Below, in pieces: positions 23,201-33,103 of a DNA stretch of 64,000 bases; position 1 is the first letter of the stretch; each line of letters opens with the position of its first letter. The stretch is from NCBI GenBank assembly GCA_016858145.1, contig JAEHOE010000008.1, forward strand, positions 682,001 through 746,000, written 5' to 3'. This DNA is from Edaphochlamys debaryana. Lineage: Eukaryota > Chlorophyta > Chlorophyceae > Chlamydomonadales. Under the pieces are notes generated by a model. That model saw nothing but the letters and a program-made list of their open reading frames with translations. It did not search any database and was not told the origin of the DNA. The position numbers and the translations under genes were made by a program.

Positions 23201-26200
23201 GCTCCCTGGCCGCCGCCAGCCAGCCATCCTTGTAAGCCGCGGCCGCGGCTTCTGCGGGTCGCTCCACCAACGCAGCCAGGGCGCGGTCGACTGCTGCATC
23301 GCCTGTCCTCAGCAGGAGCACGGCACGGGCATTCCGCGGCTGCTGCGTAAGGGGCGACCTGGGCTTGCCCCGGACCCACAGCTTGGTCGCTGCTTCCAGC
23401 AGCGTTGCCACGGTGCCGGGCTGCAGCAGGGACTCTCCACGCCCTATGCTGGCGGTCACCACCAGCTCCGCGCCGCCGCTGGCCGCCTGCTGCTGCTCAC
23501 GAGCCGCCGCCCATTTGCCATGCTGACGCGCGTCTGAAGCCGCAGACGGCGGCGCAGCGGCGGCCTGAAGCAGCGGCACCACGCCCCGCAGCATGCCGCG
23601 GTCGCAGAGGCCGGGGTTAGCGTGCAGCTCAAGGCGGCGCAAGGCGGCGCAGCCCCCGCGCCTCGCGATGGCGGCGCACAGCATGATGGCAGCGTCATCA
23701 TCCAGGCCGCAACCCGCCAGCCGCAGCTCGCGGAGCGTATTGTTGCGCTCGAGGCCCAGGCACAGGTGCTCCAGGGCGGACACAGCCGTGGCCGCGGCAG
23801 CAGCAGCAGCGGCCGCGGCGCCCGCTGCCGGGCCCATGCTGGGCGTCGTGGGCACGGTGGTGCCCGGTGCTGCGGTGGACACCACAACCTGCGCCCCCGA
23901 TAGATCCAGACAGACGAGGTTGGTCGGGCTGGCGCCAAGAAGGCTGCCGGCAAGCATGCCCAGCACGCAGGCAGCCCCCCGTGGATGCGTGAAGCCCGGG
24001 AGAGTTGTTGCACGCCCCTGCTGCGCATTGCCATTGGTCTTGTCGGCCGTTGAGGAGGCCGTCGCCCATGTGGACAGGCATAGCTCGATGGGGCAGGGCG
24101 TGTGGGCGGCGGTGATGGCCACGGTGACCAGCTGGCCCAGGTCCTGTGCTGCGTCCGCGGGAAGCGCCAGGACCGCAGGAGGCTGCGGAGGAGGCTGGCC
24201 AAGGCGAGGAGGCTCAAGGGCGGCTGCGTCCTCGAGGTCCTTGGCCTCAGGGCCCTCCTCCTCGCCGCTTCGCCCCCAGCCCTTGTGTTTCCCGTGGCCC
24301 TTTGCGTGACCCTTGGGCTTGTCCGTGGACGCGGGAGCGGTTGCTGGCGGGGCTAAGGCAGCGGCTGGCGTCATGGCCATCACTCTTGCACACGCCTGGA
24401 AAGAGATACCACACCGGAGGGTGGGCGGGGGAGGGATTCAGCAGGGTTCGACCAGCTAACAGCGGTGGCCTTGCTGCCTCATAGAATCGCGACGCTCACC
24501 TGCTGCGTCTCACTGCTGGAGCCGAATTGGGGAATGACAGCGCCACCGGCGGCCACCTGCGCGGCGCAAGACCGCCGGCTGAGACTTCCAGTGGTAGATT
24601 GAACGGGCGGGCGACTGTAACAAGGGCGGGCACCACCGTTCCCCCTGTCCAGCCGGGCCCACCTCATTTAGCTCAAGACGTCGCGCGGGAGGGCCTTTGG
24701 CTTGCTTGGCGGTGTGGCGGCTGTACAGGAAGCTCAGCCACTCCATTGCCGGAGTGGAGGACTCAGGCGGATTCTCGTGGAAGTCAAGGTCCTGCAGCTG
24801 AGTTTGTGCCGCCAGGGCCAGCAACTGGCCGGCCACCGCATCTGAACCACGGGTGCCCATACCGCACTTGGCCTGCGGGTCAGGAGGGGCACAGCTGTGG
24901 ATGGCCGGCCAGAATGTGGCCACTCGGTCTCGGGACCGATCCCGGCCCGCGACCCCCGTGGCTCAGACCGTCAAGTGACATCAACTCTCCCTCACATCGC
25001 GGACAGGGTCGGAGGGTCGCCAGCGGGCGCGCGGAGAAAGGTCTGATGGTTACTTGCTGCAGCTTGCGACAGCTTGTGCGATGCATTATCAGTGATGCTT
25101 CAAAAGTTGTTCGGTTACTCAAAGCGGGCAGTCGGATAGCGCCGAGCGCAGGGAAGGTCCGTTGCGACCGAGACATGTATCGAGCTTTTGCAGAGCTCGC
25201 GGGGATGTCTTGCTAGTGTTTTACGTATATGTATAGGAATAGGCTGAGAGCTTCGGTGCACAATTTTCTATACCGCCGCGCCGTGCTTGCGTCGACCCCC
25301 CGTGACCAGCCTCCTCCCATCCTCACAAGCCCGGAAGCCCCCGCCCCCGCACCACCGCTTGTAGGATGACAGCACCCCTTTCACCCAGCTCACCAGGATG
25401 AGGGTTGTCAGGTTAGGTAGGTGTGACAGCACGCCCGCGACCGCCTCCACACCCGCATCGCCGATAGCATTCGCGCTCAGGTCCAGCGAGGTCAGCGTCG
25501 AGTGCACCTTAAAGAGGGCAAGAGGGCAACCAAAAGTGAGAACTCAGGACTATCAGGAACCACCTTACGTCTGCACTCGAGCCTCTGCCGCCTGCACACA
25601 AAGCCCGTCGGCGCGCACCTGGAGCCCGGGTAGCATGTGCGCCAGCGCCTCCACTCCCAGACCCGTCGCCTGCAGCTCCAGCGTCTCGATCGAGCGGTTG
25701 AAGGCGAGGGTGGCGCCGATGCTGGCGCAGTCCTCGGCGTGCAGGTCGCTGTGGCTCAGCACCAGGCGAGACGGGGCCAGCACGGCCGACAGAGCCGAGG
25801 AGAGCATCGACAGGAGCGCAGGGGAGCGCGGGCAGGGCACCAGGAGCACCTGGCAGGAGGGACAGTACGATCAGGGTATAAGCATTGACGGCCAAGATTG
25901 GGCGTCAAACCCAAGCTTCCCGTCCCTGCCGGCTGCAGTTCCTGGAGTCACCTCACCTTAGAGTCAATGTTCATTCCCCTGGGGCGGTAGCTGGGCACCA
26001 AGTGGAGCTCCCGCAGCTCCCCGGAAGCGCCCGGCCGCTGCGCCGCCGGCTTGCGGTCCCCCGCCGCGTGCAGGGGCTGCTGCAGCGCACCGCCGCGCCG
26101 CGCCCGCTCCTCCAGCCGCTTCTCAATCTCGCTGCCGCCCTCCGGATGGACCACCACCAAAAGCCGCGGCCCCGCCGCCTCCCGCAGCCTGGCCAGCGCA

Positions 26201-29200
26201 GCGTACTGCGCGAGGCGCACCAGTCGACCGTCCGGGACGGGAGCGCCCTCCGCCGTCGCGTCCCCAGAAGCCGGCTCCTCCATACCCCGCGCCGCCGCCG
26301 AGGCCCGCATCATGGCCGCCGCGGCCAGCGCCGCCTTCATCACGTCCGGCGCGTGCCGCGCCGACGGCTGCACGGTCGTCTCGTCACCGTCCCCAGAGCC
26401 CTCGCACGCCCCAGCCGCCGCCTCCGCCGCCGCCGCCCGGGCGGCTGCCTCCAGGTCCGCTGCCGTCACGGCCGCCTTGGTCTCCGTAACGGGGGCCCTG
26501 GCCCGGTACTCAGCCTCCGCCTCCAGCTCCTTGTCCAGGGCGTCCAGCATGGCCGGAACGTAGACATCGCACTCGTCCAGGAGCACGCGGCAGAGCTGCG
26601 GCTGCGCGATGAGCACCTGCGCCAGCGCCCAGCCCACGGCCACGCTGTTGGAGTAGGCCTGCAGGCTGCTGCCCGAGGCACTGGACGTGTATTGGCCTGT
26701 GGGGGAGGGGCCAAGGTGGGAAGGTTCTTAAAGGCAGGGGCCAGGTGGGCAGGGCTAGGGCCCGATGCAGGGTGGTCAGGGTGCGAAGAGGAGGGAGCAG
26801 CGAGCCACGCACCCGTCAGCACCAGCTTGCTCAGCTGCAGGTCCAGCATGGGTGCCTCGGGATGCACCTCCAGAGCCGCCTGGGGCAGCACCTGCACCAC
26901 GATCTGCGGACGGCAAGCAGCCAGGGCCGGTGGCAGACCGGTTAAATGCAGGGCCACAACTACACGGTGGCCTTGCCTTGGCTGGTGCCCTTGTCTTGTG
27001 CGCGGTTATCGACCCGGCATTGACCCCAGCATGCACGCTCTGCAACATGCGGGCTTACGTTGTAGAAGGAAGGCGGGATGAGGTTGCCACCGCCGCCGCG
27101 GCGGCCCTGCCCGCCGCCCACCAGCCTCAGGTGCGGCGGCAGCGCCACCACCTTGCGCAGCAGGCGCGAGGCCACGCTGGGGTCCACTTGCTGCATCTGC
27201 AGCGCCCGCAGCGCCGGCAGCCGCACCTTGGAGTAGGAGGACAGCACGTCCATCAGGCTGCGCCGCTGGAAGGCGCTAAGGGAGGAGTAGATGTGGTCCC
27301 CGGCTCCGCCCAGGACGAACACCAGCGAGGGCGGCAGGCCGCGAGCGCGCGCCGCGGCGGCCGCGCTGGGGTCAACCTTCTCCAGAAAGGAGATGGCGCG
27401 CAGCGATCGGTGGCCTGGGGCCTGGTCCGCTCGCTCCCAGGCCTCGTCTTCAATCTCATCCTCCGAGCCGCTGTCGCAGTCTGCGCCCGCCGCGCCGTTT
27501 GGCAGCCCGCTGCCGCTGCCGCGCTTGCGCGACGGCAGAGGTACGAGCGCGCCGCCGCCGCCTGGAGGGCCCGAGTCGCTGCTGCTGCCGCCGCCGGTTC
27601 CGTTGCCGCCCCCGCTGGCCGCGTCCGAGCGCTCCCGCTCCTCCACGCGGCGCACGTGCTCCGCCACGCGCTCCAGCATGGCGTTCTGGGCCTCGATGGG
27701 CACCTTGGTGGAGCCCTGGGGGTGGAAGTTGAGGTGGTGGTAGGAGGCGGGCATGGGGGAGAGGAAGCAGACGGAGGATGTGGAGAAGAGGAATGCGGAT
27801 GGCGGCGGACCAGGGCGGACCTGCCCTCCCAAGCACCTGCCTCGACCCCGAGATAGATGGCATAGCTTCCCTACCTGCAGGCGGATGAGTGGGTCCAGGT
27901 ACTCGAGGAACGTGTCCCCGCTGGAGCGCCAGGCGTTGTACATCTCCCTGCGGCGGGGCGGGAGCGAGGGCGGACTGAGAGAGTGAGGAGGAGGGGAGCG
28001 CGAGAACCACACTGGCTCATCCGGCCCACCATGCCTTGTTTGGCCCTGCCCTCACGGCCTCACCACGATACGAGGATCAGGTTGCAGACGGAGCCCAGCA
28101 GAGAGACCGTCAAGACAACCTGGTCGGAGGAGAGGGCAGTGTCAGGGCAAGGCAGCAGCACGCAGGCGGCGAAAGGGAGAGCCGGAAGTTTGGCTCCTTG
28201 GCGCTCTCCACGGCCCCAACCACCTGCGACACCTCCACAGCGTCCGCGGCGCTACGTACCGTGCAGCGTCAGGTAGTACAGGTACACCTGCGGGTTTATT
28301 GGAGGTGCGGGCCTAGGTGGAGCGATACCCAGAGGCTTGGCCGCTTGGGCGCCGTTCCAAGAAAACCTTACGGCAGCATACCCCGGGCCAGGGAGCGCGG
28401 CTCCCGCTTATGCTGTGCCCGGTCTGCACCTGCCCCGCGGCGCACCTGCAGTGCCGTCTGCGGCAGGCTCTCCAGGAAGCACTCGAGCGGCAGCCGCGCG
28501 CGCTCGTACTGGCGGCAGAAGTCCTCGGCCGTGCGCATGGTGTAGCCTGGGAGGGGGCGGCAGGGCGGGTGGGTGAGTGGAATGGGCCAGCAGCCCGTCG
28601 CTGGACTTCAAATCCCAATGGTGGCCTCCATGCATGCCCGGCCTATGGCAACGGGTAGCTGGCTCACCCGCGTCCCCGTGGTCGACGCTGAGGACGAAGG
28701 CGCTGAGCACCCTGCATGCGCAAGGAGGGCAACAGGCGAACTGCAGTTGGAGCAAGCCCTCCTCCAGGCGCACCACCGCACACGACCCCCGCCCGCCTGC
28801 CTCACATGTACACGTCTATGAAGGGCACCAGCAGCAGCCCGAAGATGACGAGCAGGACGTAGAAGAACAGGTGGATCGCCTCCTGCAGCCTGCAAGTTCC
28901 AGCACAGAACAGAACAGGACAGAACAGCACAAGTGAGGCTTGTACATGTGCTGACCGTTGACCGTGCAAGCCCGCTCGCCTGGCGACGGCGCCGATGGCG
29001 GGCAGCGCAGAGGCCGAGGCGGCTGAGGCAGCGGAGGCGTCGCCGGCAGCACCCGGCGCGGCACCCGCCGTGCTGCCAGACAGCAGCAGCACGTGGGCGG
29101 CGTAAAAGCTTTGGTTGGCGGCGCGGAGTATCATGAACTGCACCGGCGGCGGAGGGCCCGGTGGGGCCGGCGGGGGCGGGACGGGTGGTCACCAGAGGGA

Positions 29201-30161
29201 TGCAGGGGCCGGGGTTTGAGTTGGGACTTGGAGTTCGGGAGTGCTTCCTTCAAACCTCTGAAGCCCCTGTGCAAGCCCCCCTCACGTAAGTGGGCACGTA
29301 GTGGGCCAGCATGAAGACGAGAGTGAGCGTCCCCAGCCGCGTGTAGCCGTTGCCAAACAGGTTCTGAGGGGCAGGAATTCGGTGAGGTGAAGGACCCAGG
29401 GCCTGCCTTACGAGCTATTCTACGAGGGCGGTGTCCAGAGCCCGCTGCTCCCAAACCTCAAAACCGTACCTTTTAGCCCCCTCGCTCCCCCCTTTCCTCC
29501 CTCCTTACTTCCGCCTCCACCCACCCTCCCGCCCTTACATCCCCCGCGCCCTTTCATTCCCGCGCCCCACCTTGGCCAGCACCGCATCTGACACCACGTC
29601 CACCACAAACAGGGTCGCGCCCAGGATGGGCAGGCCGCGCCGGAAGGCCCAGCCGCGGATGCCGGGCAGCTCCTTGGCGTCTCTTAGCTTGGTCCACAGC
29701 TTCTCCTGCAGCCGCATCTTCTCCTCGCCGCCGCGCGCCCGGACGCCACGCCGCTCCGCCGCCCCCGGCCCCCAGGTGTTGGCGCCGACGCTGCCCAGCG
29801 CGCGCGCCTTCTGCTGTCGGCGCAGGGTGCCGGCCATGGCAGAAGCCGCCAGCACGGCGGTGGCGCTGCCGCGGCCGGAGCGGGCGGCGTGCTGGGCGGC
29901 ATGGTGGCCCCTAAACAGGCCCCAACCGCCGCCGGCGCCGGTGCCTTTGCTGGCGGACGCTAGCTTGGCGGATGCGGGTGAGTGAATAACGGGGAGGGGT
30001 GGAGGAGGAGGCTGAGAAGCCCGGGCACCCTCCTTCGGGCCAGGCGCCGGGTCTCGGCTGGAAATTGCAGCTGCCCAGGCAACCCGGGGGCCGCCGTTGG
30101 CGGCAGGCCTCTCGAGGCCCTCCGTTGTACCGGTAACGGACGGGACCACTTTGGAGGCCAT
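10805..30161 (-). CDS. Giant multidomain protein: XK-related membrane module + LRR + WD40 + 2x SPRY + 2x MIB/HERC2 + WD40 (about 4,277 aa)
   Basis: About 52 exons on the minus strand from ATG at 30161 to TAG at 10805. Every domain border is an exon flanked by donor and acceptor sites rather than by a stop or start, and phases agree at all junctions except one (exons 7/8, near 28119-28260). Another junction (15966/16008) requires a 41-nt intron. Approximate residues: 1-170 disordered; 170-404 XK-related membrane module; 405-1104 linkers and LRRs; 1105-2607 long LRR block; 2608-3651 WD40 repeats; 3652-3836 SPRY1; 3873-4022 SPRY2; 4044-4186 two MIB/HERC2 domains; 4187-4277 WD40. I saw no NACHT or NB-ARC P-loop and no protease or kinase motif. 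Function unknown: LRR, WD40, SPRY and MIB/HERC2 are ligand- or ubiquitin-pathway-binding modules, while XK-related proteins include phospholipid scramblases. The alternative is several adjacent genes, but no internal stop/start boundary supports that. Confidence 0.65.
11514..12677 (-). other. Two MIB/HERC2 domains of the giant gene, exons 44-50
   Basis: Exons 12615-12677 (linker), 12456-12536, 12293-12369, 12146-12203, 11815-11889, 11658-11731 and 11514-11577. Each domain is split at the same three places. Domain 1: RVGMKVVRGPDWD, WGDQDGGEGNVGTI, WTSVKWDKSGSTNNYRV, NYDL. Domain 2: RVGMKVVRGKDWK, WSDQDGGAGKVGTI, WTSVRWDENEDQFSYRV, CYDL. This fold recognises ligand tails in the E3 ligases Mind bomb and HERC2; no RING or HECT domain is present here. 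Confidence 0.8.
12798..13966 (-). other. Linker and SPRY domain 2 of the giant gene, exons 38-43
   Basis: Exons 13859-13966 (linker), 13637-13702, 13451-13528, 13302-13339, 13140-13189 and 12798-13015. Core motifs are CCAQADAPVPS, GIFYF, SYVAIGFTPAEYDLKRV, GVSFGYHGDDGKMYHK, YGAGDVVGAGLD, EIFFTKNGEKYDNVPV, LYPTVSAVGPG and EPFQFDIAAF. It is a tandem duplicate of SPRY1, with the shared leader CCAQAD at an equivalent acceptor. Confidence 0.75.
13195..13255. repeat. Intronic short tandem repeat (GGCACGGGGTCAGG-type)
   Basis: Alternating CAGGGCACGGG and CACGGGGTCAGG units in the intron between the exons at 13302-13339 and 13140-13189 of the giant gene. Confidence 0.7.
14149..15299 (-). other. SPRY domain 1 of the giant gene, exons 32-37
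   Basis: Exons 15189-15299, 14926-15075, a proposed 5-nt microexon 14782-14786, 14504-14650, 14316-14390 and 14149-14215. The SPRY core reads GVFYFEAKIVNAGAKSFTAI, GFAPPDYDLSKM, MGYHGDDGRRFLSSG, YGPTFGTGDVVGAGLD, QVFWTKNGTQL and EPFRFDVASFK. The WD40 array connects to it in phase (TSW to VQLEPPQQ). Confidence 0.75.
15421..19664 (-). other. WD40 repeat array of the giant gene, exons 19-31
   Basis: Exons: 19589-19664, 19214-19503, 19081-19129, 18868-18987, 18643-18774, 18316-18546, 17924-18189, 17598-17811, 17323-17466, 17167-17237, 16956-17090, 16008-16866 and 15421-15966. At least a dozen WD40 units can be read, e.g. FSPNGSQIVSCSFDKSIKVY, FHPQGHQVASGHRDGTVQV, FHPGGSVLVTGSDKAELRVW, VHSVAWSPSGTHVV, LCFSPDGGRMLSTSRDGTML, VAWSPDSRMVASGSCRGAVL and CVRFSPNASLIAAAGPDGAV. 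That is enough for two propellers. Many exons equal one repeat. The gap between the last two exons is only 41 nt and is flagged separately. Confidence 0.75.
19771..24395 (-). other. Long LRR block of the giant gene, exons 17-18
   Basis: Exon 17 (20186-24395) is 4.2 kb without a stop, the largest open frame in the window; exon 18 is 19771-20068. It is Ala/Leu-rich with LRRs of ribonuclease-inhibitor type: LRELRLAGCGLDDDAAIML, LRRLGLVGCRLDDSGLTAI, VRELRLAGVVDSAGDCLVEA and LTALDVSGSSHTLSEATLEL. Blocks repeat internally: an LRR followed by LHANPGL or LQHNPGV and then a VPLLQAAAA / VLPLLHAAAA helix occurs twice. Low-complexity acidic and Ser-rich linkers separate the blocks. An internal Met at 24383 is not a start, because a good acceptor (TTTCCAG) precedes it in frame. 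The intron 20069-20185 is required to keep the LRR EEG-LRVLLLLLG continuous. Confidence 0.65.
24500..27715 (-). other. Linker and first LRR section of the giant gene, exons 10-16
   Basis: Exons 27059-27715, 26813-26903, 25957-26696, 25619-25849, 25394-25507, 24663-24872 and 24500-24556, all in phase. The first long exon begins with a charged helix (RVAEHVRRVEERER), then a Gly/Ser-rich stretch, then LRR-like text (LPALRALQMQQVD, LDLQLSKLVLTG). Clear LRRs follow: SRLVLSHSDLHAEDCASIGA, IETLELQATGLGVEALAHM, LTSLDLSANAIGDAGVEAVA and LPNLTTLILAKCGM. These are ribonuclease-inhibitor-type repeats like those of NLR proteins. Exon 16 (IPQFGSSSETQQ) leads directly into the large exon through an acceptor at 24396. 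Confidence 0.6.
27875..30161 (-). other. XK-related (XKR/CED-8-like) membrane module of the giant gene, exons 1-9
   Basis: Exons: 29571-30161, 29286-29363, 28980-29137, 28806-28889, 28668-28711, 28446-28546, about 28260-28287, 28064-28119 and 27875-27947. Hydrophobic segments are LPILGATLFVVDVVSDAVLA, LGTLTLVFMLAHYVPTYV, IHLFFYVLLVIFGLLLVPF, VLSAFVLSV, VYLYYLTL and VVLTVSLLGSVCNLILVS. The diagnostic stretch is RLPLECFLESLPQTALQ, which matches the family pattern of an amphipathic Glu...Glu-x-x-Pro-Gln-x-x-x-Gln segment followed by a membrane span. An early Asp-rich helix (VVDVVSD) also fits XK proteins. In animals some members (XKR8, CED-8) scramble phosphatidylserine at the plasma membrane during apoptosis; scrambling here is inference. 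The exon-3 donor is GC rather than GT, and the exon 7/8 junction is out of phase as read. Confidence 0.55.
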
Positions 30162-31412
30162 GCCTGTGTCTTACTTAGCTTGAGCGCTTTGGCATGCTAG
30201 TTGCTGCTGCTGGAGTGATGGAGGAGGAAGGCACCGTGCTGCTCTGTGAGGGGCAGGGTGGGGGCATCCGGGGGAGACAGGGGGGTCTGCGTGCCGTGCC
30301 GTTGCGTGCTGCAGCGCACGCGAAGCTGCGGACGGAATCTGGCTGCGCCTCTGTGGGCCGGACCCATATGCAGCAAAAGCGAGTGGTCGGAATGCATTTA
30401 TGGCCTGCGGCTTGAAATGGACCTGCCCGCCACTTCCGCACATTTCAACGGCATCGATGCCTAGCTAGGCCACCCGATAAGGGCAGCTGAGGCACCTCCG
30501 ACCCCGCCCCACGCGGAAAGCATTACCCAGAATATACGTACAATTTCCATGCGGGTTCAACGAGTCTCGAGTCGGCGTGCCGGCGGGGGCATGGCGACAC
30601 ACACATGGCGACGCAAGCTACGCGGCCTACGAAGCTACCGGCGCGCCATTACAGCGGTGTCAGACGCTTTTACAATACGCCGCAGCGGTCATATCAGTCT
30701 GTAACGGAGCTCGAGTGGCAATTGAGCGAGTACCTCGACGAGCACTTGCGCATTGCAGTGAAAGCTTTAAGGTGTCCTTAGGGGTGCACTACAGTAGAAG
30801 TAACAGTTGCTACCAACATAGGCGGCCCCAGAGAAGTCAAGGTGAGCTGGGGCGCCGGACGGACCAATTTGCCGGAAAAGCGCCGCCCACTGAACTAATA
30901 ATCGCCGACTTCATCTCTGCGTTCACAACGTTACGTACAGTGCAGCCAGCACTCAAACGGCGACAGCAACGCTGTCGGCCGTGTCGGGATTCTCCCAGAC
31001 GCCGAAACCCGCCCGCCAGCCCCCTTGGGGGGGGGCCAGCCGGGCCTCCCACACACACTGCGGGCGTCTCCGACATGCCTGCACGGTCCCCTGATCTTCG
31101 TCCCCCCCCTACCCCCCCAGCTGGCGTCATCTTCTTCCTCAAAACCCCCAGTCCCCCTGACGCCCCCCATCATGCGACACCATGACCACTCATTCCCGCC
31201 TACTCAGCCATCAACTTGTTCGCCCAGTCCCCTCTCCTCCACCCCAGTCCCAGCCCTTCACCGCTGTGGTAAGCCGCACCGTCTACCACGCACAGGGCCA
31301 AAGACCACCGCTTGGAGGAGGGTCCCCACCCGCCAAGCCCGGCATGTGAAGCTCCAGACCTCAGCCGTGGGTAAAAGCCCTGTGTGAGCCCCTAGCCAGC
31401 TGCTCACGTGCA
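30162..31412. other. Upstream region of the giant gene
   Basis: About 1.25 kb without a recognisable gene. It separates the giant gene's ATG from the 3' end of the next minus-strand gene and presumably holds its promoter. No repeat or RNA gene was seen. Confidence 0.35.
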
Positions 31413-32519
31413 TCACTCGAGGCTCTGCCAGGCTGCGTCCACCAGCTCCTTGTTCCGCTCCCGCAGCTCCTCCGCCAGTGCCTCCCTGCGAGGCCAGAGC
31501 AGGGGACGGGGCGCAGCGTGGGGAGGGCCGAGAGCGGGGGCTTCGCGACACAGACCCGCACGCGGGATGACACGTTCGGTGGAGGGTACTGGCGGGCAGC
31601 TTGACGGAGGACTGATACCTACCCGGGAAGAGCTCAAGAGGAATGACAGGCGCAGGGTAGGCTCCAGCCCCGGGAGCCGGTTGGCACCCATCCCGCGAGG
31701 TAGGGCGGCAGGCGGCGGGTGTCCCCAGTGAAGCCTGAACGGATTTCCCCATTCCTCCATCTAGACACCCTCCCTCCGGGGGCCGCCCGGTGACTGGCGT
31801 GCCCTGGCGCACTGGCACTGCACTTTGCTTCAAGCCCTCCTTCAGGGGTCTTCGTTCATTGATCTTTTTGTAAAACTTACCCCGCCGCCAGACCATGGGC
31901 CCCTACCCATGGGGCGCTGCCTCAATAACCCTCCAAAGCTTACCTGATGAGGTCTTTCCGGACGAGGTCCGCGACCGGCGCATCCAGGGGTGGTACACTG
32001 GCTTGGACTGGCGGCGCTACCTGCGAGGGGGGGAGGCGTGCCATTGCTTGCCGGCATGCTACGCCTGTAAGCGGCATGCAAGGAATCAAAGTACACAAAG
32101 CAGTTCCCCAGAGAGAGTTGCTACATGTGGTGAAAGGGCCTCAGCCGCCCGTACATCGAGCGGGGCAGTGACCGGGGTTGGGCGGGGATGGGGGGCGACC
32201 GTGGGGGGCGGCCCCAATGGCGTGAAGGGAAGAGTCAGGAACTTAGCCCGAAGCAACCTCAGACCATCGCACCTGCTGCTTTAACCTTTCTACAGCGCGC
32301 CTCTCAGCCTCCGCAGCGGGCGTGTAAAGCTGCGTGCATTCCTTCTTGTCCACTCCCGTGTCGTATGGGCCAGGGGTGCTGCACCCTGTTACGGGAAGAA
32401 AAGCTACAACTAGCTCTGGCAGCAGCGCAGTAGGTGGTCGAGGTGTGGGACGCCCGCGATGGCAGCGATGTGCGCGAGGCGCTTCGCGCACAGGTCGCCG
32501 AGCGACCGAGTGCATGGTC
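31413..32519 (-). CDS. Small protein, weak Elongin-A N-terminal resemblance (5' model uncertain)
   Basis: Three 3' exons are well defined and in phase: 32273-32378 (ending AVERLKQQ), 31944-32020 (VAPPVQASVPP...RKDLI) and 31413-31485, which ends in a charged helix (ALAEELRERNKELVDAAW) and a stop. Upstream, around 32430-32515, one minus frame reads SLGDLCAKRLAHIAAIAGVP followed by HLDHLLRCCQS. This resembles the start of Elongin A (RNA polymerase II elongation factor, SIII subunit A; S-L-x-D-L-C ... V-P-x-x-L-L ... C). That frame cannot be spliced to the 32273-32378 exon with a normal-length intron. A continuous frame from ATG 32519 through the same exon is the alternative but looks less protein-like. 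Function therefore unproven. Confidence 0.4.
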
Positions 32520-33103
32520 AGAGGTGGGCCTATTGTGGTAGCAGTAGCCGGGTACAAGGTGGGCAAATTCGAAGGTATTGCAAGGCCCGGCCTTCTCATG
32601 GAGGGGGCACCACACCGCCGTGCATGTCCTTGCACATACACGCCCTGATCTAGCACCGCCCACCGCAGTGCACTCAGCGTCCCGCTGCCGACATAACCTG
32701 CCACTCCTTCATCCTCCTGCCCCCTTTCAGGTCGCCCTCTCTACTGAATACACACGCCCGCGTGTGCCTCGGCCATCCTCGACGCCGCGCCCCAGCGGCC
32801 ATCCCAACCCATCGTCTCCCCCGTGCCTGCGTCTCACCCCTCAGCTCGCCCCACCCGCGCCACATGCTCCTCCTGCCTATCTCGAGACAACAACACCGAA
32901 GTCAAACAACTACCCTCTAAGCCTGTCCTGCTTCGTCTACGTGTGTCAAACAGTGCGGTCCGTCAAGTTGGCGCCCGGCGGCCCTCGCTTGGCGGCGTCG
33001 TTGCCGCGCCGCCGTCTGCGGGTCCCCGCCGGCTTTACAGCTAGGTCAAGTTCAACAGTCGTTCTTTCCCAGGTCCCCAACAGCCGAGCGCTCAGCAGCG
33101 CCC
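32520..33103. other. Interval between the small minus-strand gene and Nop56
   Basis: Pyrimidine- and proline-codon-rich DNA with no convincing gene. It holds the Nop56 3' UTR (signal at 33035) and presumably the promoter of the downstream minus-strand gene. Confidence 0.4.
33035..33039 (-). terminator. TGTAA poly(A) signal of Nop56
   Basis: TTACA on the plus strand, i.e. TGTAA on the coding strand, about 65 nt beyond the stop at 33104. Confidence 0.6.

Noticed and set aside
22630..24309. Long plus-strand open frames (about 200-240 codons) opposite the large LRR exon
   Set aside because: Antisense shadows of a GC-rich, Ala/Leu-rich exon. They are Ser/Ala/Arg-rich with no domains and no splice sites, whereas the minus-strand frame has clear LRRs.
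24240..24383. ATG at 24383 as the start of an independent LRR gene
   Set aside because: The frame continues upstream to a polypyrimidine acceptor (TTTCCAG at 24396), and the preceding exon 24500-24556 joins in phase.
10805..30161. Possible NACHT or NB-ARC domain, making the giant protein a true NLR
   Set aside because: No Walker A (GxxxxGKS/T) or Walker B/NB-ARC motif was seen in any exon of the model.
31895..32030. Plus-strand frame reading LPDEVFPDEVRDRRIQGWYTG
   Set aside because: Looks protein-like, but lacks a usable donor. The minus strand has excellent acceptor and donor sites at 32020/31944 that fit the flanking exons in phase.
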